NCBI GenBank assembly: GCA_030824255.1
Contig: JAVBYB010000448.1
Coordinates: 1 to 7,952, forward strand
Direction: 5' to 3'
Source: a bacterium
GTDB lineage: Bacteria; Pseudomonadota; Alphaproteobacteria; Caulobacterales; Hyphomonadaceae
DNA length: 7,952 nt
Part shown: positions 1-6,254 of the stretch, piece after piece
Position numbering within the stretch: the stretch's first letter is position 1
How the letters are laid out: each line of letters starts with the position of its first letter
The notes under the pieces: model-generated
Seen by the model: the letters and a program-made list of their open reading frames with translations, nothing else
What the model was told of the DNA's origin: nothing
The model's database searches: none
Program-made: the position numbers and the translations under genes

Positions 1-917
<917 letters not shown>

Positions 918-927
918 TCGGTGGGGC

Positions 928-1356
928 CTACTCCCCGCGCCCGATGATCGAGGCGGATGCGACCAGTTCGCCGAGCAGGGCCAGCGTGGCGCCGCCCGAG
1001 GCGCTGAACGGATCGAGTTCGGCGCGCGTGAAGTATTTCAGCATCAGGCTGGGATTTATGCGCGTGAGATCGACGCGGCCCATCGTCCAGTTGCCGAACT
1101 GGCGCTGGTCGATCTCGTCATAGGCCAGCAGGCGCACATGCTCGTGGCGGGGGTCGCGGACGATGGCGTTGTAGAGGTCACACACTTCGTCGCGGCCGCC
1201 TTCGAGAAGCTGGATGAAGACGTCCTTCGAAACGCAGAGCAGGCCGGTGATGCCCTTGGTAGGGTTGTTGCGGCGGGACTGGGTGAGGATGTCATCGAGC
1301 ATGGCGGGGCCAGATCCGGCGGCGGCGCGACTGGCGTAAAGGCAGCGGACAAGCAT
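928..1356 (-). CDS. Single-domain BLUF blue-light photoreceptor
   Basis: This 142-residue protein is a BLUF (sensor of blue light using FAD) domain at residues 1-93 plus a short C-terminal tail of about 50 residues. The residues that support the photocycle are all visible: Tyr7, Asn31, Gln49, Trp90 and Met92. Their spacing (24, 42, 83 and 85 residues after the Tyr) equals that of Tyr21, Asn45, Gln63, Trp104 and Met106 in AppA. The block SRRNNPTKGITGLL and the QLLEGG strand are classic BLUF. There is no EAL, GGDEF or other output domain, so it belongs with short BLUF proteins such as PixD or BlsA, which act by binding partner proteins; its own partner is unknown. It is cytoplasmic and soluble. 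The ATG lies only 5 bp after the folE stop, so the two are almost certainly co-transcribed and may be translationally coupled; no clear Shine-Dalgarno precedes it. Confidence 0.93.
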   Translation of the reverse strand: MLVRCLYASRAAAGSGPAMLDDILTQSRRNNPTKGITGLLCVSKDVFIQLLEGGRDEVCDLYNAIVRDPRHEHVRLLAYDEIDQRQFGNWTMGRVDLTRINPSLMLKYFTRAELDPFSASGGATLALLGELVASASIIGRGE

Positions 1357-1361
1357 GGCGG

Positions 1362-2060
1362 TCAGGCTTTCAGGTTAAGCAGGGACAGGAACTCGCGGCG
1401 CAGGTTCGGATCCTTGAGGAAGGAGCCGCGCATCACCGAGTTGATCATCTTGGTTTCGTTGTCGCGCACGCCGCGCCAGTGCATGCAGAAATGGTCGGCC
1501 TCCATCACGACGGCGAGGCCATCGGGCCGCACCTTGTCGAGCAGGAGTTCGGCCATCTGGGTGATGGCCTCTTCCTGGATCTGCGGGCGGGACATGATCC
1601 ACTCGGCCAGACGCGCATACTTCGACAGGCCGATGAGGTTCGAGTGCTCGTTGGGCATCAGGCCGATCCAGAGCCGGCCCATGATGGGGCAGAGGTGGTG
1701 GCTGCAGGCCGAGCGCACGGTGATCGGGCCAACGATCATCAGTTCGTTCAGGGATTCCACATTGGGGAATTCGGTGACGGGCGGGGCGGCGTGATAGCGG
1801 CCCTTGAATACTTCGGTGATGTACATCTTGGCGACGCGCTTGGCGGTGTCGTGCGTGTTGTGATCGCTTTCGGTGTCGATCACGAGGCTTTCAAGCACGC
1901 CGCGCAGCTTGCCCTCAACCTCGGCCTGCAGCGCTTCAAGCTCGCCGGCCTCGATGAAGGCGGCGATGTTGTCATTGGCGTGGAAGCGGCGCTTCGCCTT
2001 CTGGATACGCGCGCGGATCCGGGCGGAGACGGGGTCCGAGGTCTTGTCCCGATCGCTCAT
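1362..2060 (-). CDS. folE: GTP cyclohydrolase I, divergent subtype
   Basis: FolE converts GTP to 7,8-dihydroneopterin triphosphate, the first step toward tetrahydrofolate and pterins. The protein is 232 residues from the ATG at 2060, chosen because GGGAGAA lies 8 nt upstream; the open frame extends to an ATG at 2156, but that extra 32-residue segment looks non-family. Zinc ligands are present: Cys119 and His122 in CSHH, and Cys192 in DHFCMHWRGVRD. Also conserved are the GLSK loop (Ser146, Lys147), QIQE (Gln162, Glu163), His190 and Arg196, so it should be catalytically competent. It departs from common FolE near the C-terminus: HWRGV replaces the usual MRGV context, and KMINSV stands where TVTS is typical. 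It is the first gene of a pair with the BLUF gene. This subtype may supply folate for photolyase antenna cofactor, but that is inference. Confidence 0.93.
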   Translation of the reverse strand: MSDRDKTSDPVSARIRARIQKAKRRFHANDNIAAFIEAGELEALQAEVEGKLRGVLESLVIDTESDHNTHDTAKRVAKMYITEVFKGRYHAAPPVTEFPNVESLNELMIVGPITVRSACSHHLCPIMGRLWIGLMPNEHSNLIGLSKYARLAEWIMSRPQIQEEAITQMAELLLDKVRPDGLAVVMEADHFCMHWRGVRDNETKMINSVMRGSFLKDPNLRREFLSLLNLKA

Positions 2061-2068
2061 GCGGGGTG

Positions 2069-2075
2069 TTCTCCC
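2069..2075 (-). promoter_or_regulatory. folE ribosome binding site deciding the start
   Basis: Read on the minus strand this is GGGAGAA, 8 nt before the ATG at 2060. It favours that ATG over the upstream in-frame ATG at 2156, and the resulting protein length matches the family. Confidence 0.65.
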
Positions 2076-2246
2076 ATGGCGGACGCCGGGTTGTCCCGGT
2101 CCCTTTGAGCGGCTTGTACGCGGCAAAGCGACGTTCGTCTCACTCGATGAAGCCAAAAAGCGGGCGACTGGGCGTCATCTCCTCTCCGCCTCGCCAATAT
2201 GCCCTTGGACAGCTATATAGAGTGCTCAGCAGACATTCAGCGTCCC

Positions 2247-2252
2247 GAGGAA
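2247..2252 (+). promoter_or_regulatory. Ribosome binding site for the GTG-started sensor kinase
   Basis: GAGGAA sits 4 nt before the GTG at 2257. It supports GTG as the real start of the GAF/HisKA_2 kinase, and the family N-terminus (an RLAALQSYEILDT-type segment) begins about 12 codons later. Confidence 0.75.
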
Positions 2253-2256
2253 CCCG

Positions 2257-3381
2257 GTGAAGGCAGCTCCCCATCCTCGACAGGCTGCGCGGCTGGCTGC
2301 GCTCCAGTCCTATGAAATCCTCGATACGCCGCGTGAATCCGACTTCGACGAGCTGGTTGAGCTGGCGGCGACGATCTGCGGCACGCCGATCTCTGTGGTG
2401 AACCTGATCGACGCGGATCGTCAGTGGTTCAAGGCAGAGACCGGACTGGGCGTAAGGGAAACCCCGCTCGATACCTCGCTGTGCGCGCACGCAATCCTCG
2501 AACAGGATTTCATGGAAATCGAGGACACGCTGACTGACCGTCGCATGGCGGACAACGCGCTTTGCACGGGAGAGCCCGGACTGCGTTTCTATGCCGGCGC
2601 GCTGCTGCAGACGGAAGACGGGCTGCCGCTCGGCACATTGTGCGTGCTGGATTATCGCTCGCGCAAGCTGGACGATTTCCAGCGGCGCTCCCTGCAGGTG
2701 ATCGCGCGTCAGGTAATGAAGCAGCTTGATCTGCGGCGGGCGCTGAAGATCCAGAATACGCTGGTGAAAGAGATCGACCACCGGGTGAAGAATTCGCTGC
2801 AGGCGGTGTCGTCGCTTGTGGCGCTGCAGCGCGGCCAGTCCAAGGACGCGAGTGTGAAAGCGGCGCTGGATGATGTGGCGGCGCGGCTGCAGACGATCTC
2901 GCTGGTGCATGACGAGCTGTCGCTGGCGGGGGCGTCGGAGACGGTGGATCTAGGACGGTATCTCAACCGGCTGGGCAACCTGCTGGGACGCAACGCCGGT
3001 GGGAATGTGGCCGTGGTGGTCGAGGCCAAACCGCTGATCGTGGACAGCCGGCTGGCGTCTTCGGTCGGGATGATTGTCAGCGAGTTCGCCGCGAACTCGC
3101 TCAAGCATGCGTTTCCGGATGGCCGGGCGGGTACGATCCGGATCGCGATGCGTGGTGTGGAAGACGGGATGGCGGAACTGGTCTGTGCGGATGATGGCGT
3201 TGGCGCGTCACCAGCGGCCGGCGTGGGGAAACCCGGCCTGGGACTGCGCATCATCGCCGCATCTGTCAGCCAGATTGGCGGGCGGATGCAACAGTCGGAG
3301 GCCGGTCCGGGGCTAAGCCTGCGGATCGTGTTCCCCCTGACGCATGCGGCCAGTGTTGTGCAGCCGGCTCTGCCGGCCTGA
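2257..3381 (+). CDS. Cytoplasmic GAF-domain sensor histidine kinase (HisKA_2 type)
   Basis: This 374-residue protein has no membrane segment. An N-terminal GAF sensory domain covers roughly residues 20-160, opening with the RLAALQSYEILDTP signature common to GAF kinases and cyclases. A HisKA_2 dimerisation/phosphoacceptor helix follows, with the motif EIDHRVKNSLQAV and phosphoacceptor His175. A HATPase domain then shows the N-box (SEFAANSLKHAFPDG, Asn280), the G1 box (Asp312-Asp313-Gly-Val-Gly316) and a G2-like GLGLRII. It should autophosphorylate and pass phosphate to a response regulator, but none is encoded in the window, so it is an orphan. The GAF ligand is unknown. It is divergent from folE-BLUF and convergent with the SDR gene. 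HisKA_2/HWE kinases often feed the alphaproteobacterial general stress response; that connection, and any tie to the adjacent BLUF protein, is inference. Confidence 0.92.
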   Translation: MKAAPHPRQAARLAALQSYEILDTPRESDFDELVELAATICGTPISVVNLIDADRQWFKAETGLGVRETPLDTSLCAHAILEQDFMEIEDTLTDRRMADNALCTGEPGLRFYAGALLQTEDGLPLGTLCVLDYRSRKLDDFQRRSLQVIARQVMKQLDLRRALKIQNTLVKEIDHRVKNSLQAVSSLVALQRGQSKDASVKAALDDVAARLQTISLVHDELSLAGASETVDLGRYLNRLGNLLGRNAGGNVAVVVEAKPLIVDSRLASSVGMIVSEFAANSLKHAFPDGRAGTIRIAMRGVEDGMAELVCADDGVGASPAAGVGKPGLGLRIIAASVSQIGGRMQQSEAGPGLSLRIVFPLTHAASVVQPALPA

Positions 3382-3455
3382 ATTCGGCAGGGCGTCTTCA
3401 GCCAGGGGTCAGAGGTTTGGCGCTGCTGTTCCTTTCTGGCCCATGACACCATGGC

Positions 3456-4187
3456 CTAAGGCGGGATTTCCTGCCCGTCCCAGCCAATCAACCGGCCGGA
3501 AGCGACTGGCGATAGGCCGTCCAGTACAGTGAGAAGCTGTCGCGCGGCCTGTTCGGGTGAGAAAAGTCTGTCCGCGCTGACCCCCGCCTGAAAGGGTCGC
3601 GACAGGTCTGTGTCGACCGTGCCTGGATGGAGCGCGACGCAGACGCATTGGGGATGGGTACGCGCAAGCTCGATGGAGAAGGTGCGGATAATCTGGTTGA
3701 GCGCGGCCTTGGCGGCGCGATAGCTGTGCCAGCCGCCAAGCCGGTTGTCTGAAATGGAGCCGACCTTTGCGGACAGGACGGCGAACAGCATGCGACGGTT
3801 GCGCGGCGCTTTCGCCAGAACGTGGCGTGCAATCAGTGCGGGGCCGGCCGCATTGATGGCGAAGGCGCGCATGAGGGCGGCGGCATCGAGTGAGCGCAGC
3901 GTCTTTTCAGGCTTCAGGATGTCGTCGTGCAGGACGCCTGTCGCGACGATGACAATATCAGGGGCGCCCACGGAATCTGCGGCGCGCTGGATGGACGCCT
4001 CATCGGTGAGATCGAACGGGAAAGGCGTGATTCTTGCGCTCGCGGGCGCCGGCGAGGATCGTGTTCCGGCGTACACGCACTGGCAGCGCGGGTCTGACGC
4101 CAGCTGCTCGGTGAGGGCGCGCCCTATGCCGCCGGACGCGCCGAAAACGGCGGCTGTGTAGTCTTCTGGGAGCGAGATCAGCGTCAT
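3456..4187 (-). CDS. C-factor (CsgA)-like short-chain dehydrogenase/reductase
   Basis: An NAD(P)-dependent SDR of 243 residues. The cofactor loop GASGGIG is at residues 16-22. The usual NNAG is replaced by VATGVLHD, as is common in the CsgA/C-factor-like branch. Asn112 lies on helix 4, the catalytic Tyr156-X3-Lys160 is in SYRAAK, with Ser139 or Ser144 before it, and HPGTVDTDL follows. The substrate cannot be told from sequence. The ATG at 4187 is chosen because it gives a normal short lead into the first strand and places a palindrome at the centre of the divergent gap; an in-frame ATG at 4220 would add 11 residues, and neither start has a clear Shine-Dalgarno. From general knowledge, SDRs of this branch are found near photolyase/cryptochrome genes in light and singlet-oxygen regulons, which fits the BLUF and DUF2256 neighbours. 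Confidence 0.88.
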   Translation of the reverse strand: MTLISLPEDYTAAVFGASGGIGRALTEQLASDPRCQCVYAGTRSSPAPASARITPFPFDLTDEASIQRAADSVGAPDIVIVATGVLHDDILKPEKTLRSLDAAALMRAFAINAAGPALIARHVLAKAPRNRRMLFAVLSAKVGSISDNRLGGWHSYRAAKAALNQIIRTFSIELARTHPQCVCVALHPGTVDTDLSRPFQAGVSADRLFSPEQAARQLLTVLDGLSPVASGRLIGWDGQEIPP

Positions 4188-4342
4188 GTGCTGCGCCCAG
4201 AACCAGCCGCTTGCCGGCATCTGGTTGTCGGGTCCGATCGTAACAGGTGGGGAAAGCGCATGAGCATGCGCCTGATACGCAGGGCATGCGTTGGGGGTTT
4301 ACCGCGCCGGTCTAAAAACGGGCGCATCGGAAGGAGAAAGCC
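4188..4342. promoter_or_regulatory. Divergent promoter region with central palindrome and repeated GCATGCG
   Basis: These 155 bp separate the SDR (leftward) and DUF2256-hslO (rightward) units. At 4256-4271 is a perfect inverted repeat, GCGCATG-AG-CATGCGC, whose centre (4263-4264) is almost the midpoint of the gap. The heptamer GCATGCG occurs at 4264-4270 and again at 4284-4290, exactly 20 bp apart, about two helical turns. ACGCA (4277-4281) and TGCGT (4287-4291) form a second, weaker inverted repeat. This arrangement suits an operator bound by one regulator controlling both directions. Promoter hexamers are not clear; TACGAT on the minus strand (4237-4242) is a possible SDR -10. Confidence 0.55.
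4331..4336 (+). promoter_or_regulatory. Strong ribosome binding site for the DUF2256 gene
   Basis: AAGGAG ends 6 nt before the GTG at 4343, an ideal spacing. It fixes a GTG start for this very short gene and is the best Shine-Dalgarno match I found in the window. Confidence 0.85.
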
Positions 4343-4537
4343 GTGGCCGGCAGGCGCCTGAAGGGGGAGGCAGGAAAGGCGGTGGCCAAGGCCGACCTGC
4401 CGTCCAAGCCGTGCGCCGGCTGCGGCCGCCCGTTCTCCTGGCGCAAGAAGTGGGAACGGTGCTGGAACGAGGTGCGCTTCTGCTCGGATCGGTGCCGGCG
4501 GGAAAGACGTGGGCCGGGCCAAGGCTCGGTTGAATAG
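4343..4537 (+). CDS. DUF2256 family small zinc-ribbon-like protein
   Basis: A 64-residue basic protein with the full DUF2256 signature: [19 protein letters not shown], then a W-NEV segment and RFCSDRCRR. Two cysteine pairs, Cys24-X2-Cys27 and Cys47-X3-Cys51, look like a zinc site; Cys40 is extra. Biochemical function is not established. From general knowledge, DUF2256 genes often lie next to, or are fused to, photolyase/cryptochrome-related genes, which is relevant here because BLUF, FolE and a C-factor-like SDR are neighbours while no photolyase is in the window. The GTG start is backed by a strong ribosome binding site. The N-terminal tail of about 18 residues is Lys/Ala/Gly-rich and somewhat longer than usual. 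hslO follows with no terminator between them, so co-transcription is likely. Confidence 0.9.
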   Translation: MAGRRLKGEAGKAVAKADLPSKPCAGCGRPFSWRKKWERCWNEVRFCSDRCRRERRGPGQGSVE

Positions 4538-4591
4538 GCGCGGCGTCATCCCCATTTGGCGCGAATGTCCATACATGCTAGCTCCCCGGGC

Positions 4592-5524
4592 ATGGCCGAG
4601 AACACCATGCAAACAGACCTTTTGGGCGCGGGCGACGACTTCGTCGCCTCCTTCCAGATCGAGGATACGTCCGTTCGCGGCCGCATTGCGCGGCTGGGCG
4701 ACGGCGTGCTCGACCCCATTCTCAAACGCCACGCTTACCCGCGCTGGGCGGCCCATCTCCTTGGAGAGGCGGTCACGCTGGCGGTGCTGGTTTCGGCTTC
4801 GCTGAAGTTCGAGGGGCGCGTGATGGTGCAGGCGCAGGGCGAAGGCCCGGTGTCGCTGCTGGTCGCGGAAGCGCGGTCGGATGGCGGCGTGCGCGGCTAC
4901 CTGCGTCTCAACAAGGAGAAGTGGGATTTCGTCGAGCGCGTGAACAAGGGTCAGCGCCCGCATATCCCGCAGGCGCTGGGCCGGGGTGTGCTCGCCCTGT
5001 TGCTGCAGCCGAACGATCCCGATCAGGCGCCATGGCAATCCATGGTGCCGATCGAGGGTGCGACACTGGCCGACTGCGCCCAGATGTGGTTCTCGCAGTC
5101 GGAGCAGGTTCCGACGCGCGTGCGTCTCACCGTGGCGGAGATTTCCGAGCCCGGCGGCACAAAGCGCTGGCGCTCGGGCGGCGCGCTGATCCAGCAGGTT
5201 GCAGGCGACGCCACGCGCGGCGCGACAGACGAGCCGTGGGACAATGCCCGTCACCTGTTCGACACGATCACCGACCTGGAACTTGTCGATCCGGACGTAT
5301 CGTCGGCCGAACTGCTGCTGCGCCTCTTCCACGAGAGCGGCGTCCGGCTTGAGCCGCCAAAACCGCTGACGGACAAGTGCACCTGTTCCGACGAAAAGCT
5401 TCTCGACACGCTGCGGCAGATGCCGCGGGAAGAGGTGCTGGAGCTTGCGAAGGATGAGGGGGCCATCACGGCTGACTGCCAGTTCTGTGGCCGTCTCTAC
5501 CGGTTCCCGGTTGATCAGATCTGA
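4592..5524 (+). CDS. hslO: Hsp33 redox-regulated molecular chaperone
   Basis: Hsp33 is a cytoplasmic holdase switched on by peroxide plus unfolding stress: oxidation of its four zinc-bound cysteines frees a partly unfolded linker that binds clients. All four are present as Cys263-X-Cys265 (KCTCSDEKL) and Cys296-X2-Cys299 (CQFCGRLYRF). The N-terminal core carries family segments such as VRGRIARLGDGV, LKFEGRVMVQAQGEGP and SEQVPTRVRL. Length from the ATG at 4592 is 310 residues, normal for alphaproteobacteria. The start is uncertain: in-frame ATGs also occur at 4565 and 4607, none has a strong ribosome binding site, and the family core begins near the segment DDFVASFQIED. It lies 54 bp after the DUF2256 stop and ends just before a strong terminator. 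In related bacteria it usually follows argF directly. Confidence 0.95.
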   Translation: MAENTMQTDLLGAGDDFVASFQIEDTSVRGRIARLGDGVLDPILKRHAYPRWAAHLLGEAVTLAVLVSASLKFEGRVMVQAQGEGPVSLLVAEARSDGGVRGYLRLNKEKWDFVERVNKGQRPHIPQALGRGVLALLLQPNDPDQAPWQSMVPIEGATLADCAQMWFSQSEQVPTRVRLTVAEISEPGGTKRWRSGGALIQQVAGDATRGATDEPWDNARHLFDTITDLELVDPDVSSAELLLRLFHESGVRLEPPKPLTDKCTCSDEKLLDTLRQMPREEVLELAKDEGAITADCQFCGRLYRFPVDQI

Positions 5525-5528
5525 AACT

Positions 5529-5564
5529 TCGAGGGCCAATCCTAACAGATTGGCCCTCGATTTT
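5529..5564 (+). terminator. Intrinsic terminator of the DUF2256-hslO unit
   Basis: A perfect 13-bp stem (5529-5541 with 5548-5560, core GAGGGCCAATC/GATTGGCCCTC) with a 6-nt loop CTAACA is followed at once by TTTT. It begins 4 bp after the hslO stop codon. It is a textbook rho-independent terminator and separates hslO from the peroxiredoxin gene, which therefore needs its own promoter. Confidence 0.95.
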
Positions 5565-5629
5565 AACGGCTTCCCAATCGATGCCGGGTATGACGCTGCG
5601 TGAAGGGTCCGCAGTGTCGGATAACGCAG

Positions 5630-6121
5630 ATGCCAAACAAGCTTATCGGAACACGTGTGCCGCTGGTGCGGGTCGGCGAGATGGTCGATGGCCACCTACT
5701 GTCGGTTCGTGCGTCCGATGTGGTGGCGCGAGGCAGGTCGATCATTGTCGGCGTGCCGGCGGCTTTCTCTCCCGTGTGCTCCGGCAAGCATCTGCCGAGC
5801 CTGGTCCGAAACGTGGATCGCCTGCTTCAGTCGGGATTCGAGCAGGTCATCTGTGTTGTGAGCAGCGATCCCTATGCCACCGAGGCGTGGGCCAAGACCG
5901 TCGATCCTGCGCGCAGGATCCGCTTCCTCGCCGATGGAAATCTCCATCTCACACGCGCGCTAGGGCTGCAGACGCATGAACCCAAGATGTTTCTTGGCGA
6001 ATGTTCGCAGCGCTACATGCTGATGGTGCGCGATGGCGTGATCGAGAGCGCGCGGGTGGAGGAGGGCTTGATGGAGTTGTCCTGCACCGACCCCGACAAT
6101 TTCGTGCTCGAAGACGCCTGA
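5630..6121 (+). CDS. Prx5-type peroxiredoxin (AhpC/TSA-redoxin family)
   Basis: A thiol peroxidase of 163 residues that reduces H2O2 and organic peroxides in the cytoplasm. The active-site block VPAAFSPVCSGKHLP carries peroxidatic Cys50 in a PxxxSxxC setting, with Ser47 replacing the more usual Thr. Further Prx5 hallmarks are SSDPYATEAWAK, FLADGNLHLTRALGL and the Arg128-Tyr pair in SQRYMLMVRDG. Other cysteines are Cys75, Cys125 and Cys152; Cys152, in ELSCTDPDN, falls about where the resolving Cys151 of human PRDX5 lies, so an atypical 2-Cys mechanism is possible. I chose the ATG at 5630 because it gives the usual short N-terminus; an in-frame GTG at 5600 would add 10 residues and neither has a strong ribosome binding site. 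It sits alone between two terminators, beside the peroxide-responsive chaperone gene. Confidence 0.92.
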   Translation: MPNKLIGTRVPLVRVGEMVDGHLLSVRASDVVARGRSIIVGVPAAFSPVCSGKHLPSLVRNVDRLLQSGFEQVICVVSSDPYATEAWAKTVDPARRIRFLADGNLHLTRALGLQTHEPKMFLGECSQRYMLMVRDGVIESARVEEGLMELSCTDPDNFVLEDA

Positions 6122-6142
6122 TCGACTTCCCTGCCAGCCAGC

Positions 6143-6173
6143 AAAAAGCCGCCGCGGATAGATCCGCGGCGGC
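6143..6173 (-). terminator. Intrinsic terminator for the PepSY/TonB-receptor unit
   Basis: Bases 6148-6173 form a perfect 12-bp inverted repeat (GCCGCCGCGGAT, AG, ATCCGCGGCGGC). On the minus strand the hairpin is followed by TTTTT (complement of 6143-6147), so it terminates leftward transcription about 80 bp after the PepSY stop. It may also slow rightward reading from the peroxiredoxin gene, which ends 21 bp before the T-tract side, but there is no T-run in that direction. Confidence 0.9.
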
Positions 6174-6254
6174 AGTTGGCATGGCGGTGCCTGGCAGGAG
6201 GAGGAATTGCACAGGTTCCGAACCATGGGTCTGAAGCTCGGGTTCTTGATCGCA

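Larger units (their letters stand above)
2061..2256. promoter_or_regulatory. Divergent intergenic region between folE-BLUF and the sensor kinase
   Basis: This 196-bp stretch must hold the promoters of both folE (leftward) and the kinase (rightward). The only AT-rich element is the 8-bp palindrome CTATATAG at 2213-2220, which could serve as a -10 box; as a rightward -10 it would put the start site about 30 nt before the kinase GTG. I see no convincing -35 hexamer at the right distance on either strand, and no GGAAC/CGTT pair typical of EcfG promoters. Small open frames here are judged chance frames. The promoter role rests on position; the exact element is tentative. Confidence 0.35.

Noticed and set aside
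1479..2108. Long + strand open frame of 209 codons opposite folE
   Set aside because: It is antisense to a gene with clear catalytic motifs, its product is rich in His/Asp/Gly with no recognisable domain, and long shadow frames are expected in GC-rich DNA.
2140..2910. Long - strand open frame of 256 codons opposite the GAF domain
   Set aside because: It is Arg/Gln/His-rich with no domain and overlaps the kinase coding frame and its well-placed ribosome binding site; judged a shadow.
3363..3451. Possible terminators between the kinase and SDR genes (GCCGGC-TCT-GCCGGC; CCATG-ACAC-CATGG)
   Set aside because: Stems are short and no T-run follows on either strand; they may slow polymerase in the convergent gap but cannot be called terminators.
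4273..4317. TGATAC followed by TTTACC/TCTAAA as a ChrR-type sigma-E promoter for DUF2256
   Set aside because: Spacing between the candidate boxes does not fit, and the downstream box is a poor match; an appealing idea in this context but not supported by the bases.
4184..5695. 503-codon - strand open frame opposite DUF2256 and hslO
   Set aside because: It runs through a perfect terminator hairpin and two genes with intact cysteine motifs on the other strand; its composition is that of a reverse-strand shadow.
6214..6224. GGTTC-C-GAACC palindrome resembling a tRNA T-arm
   Set aside because: No acceptor, anticodon or D-arm pairing surrounds it, so it is not a tRNA; as an operator it would lie downstream of both flanking genes.
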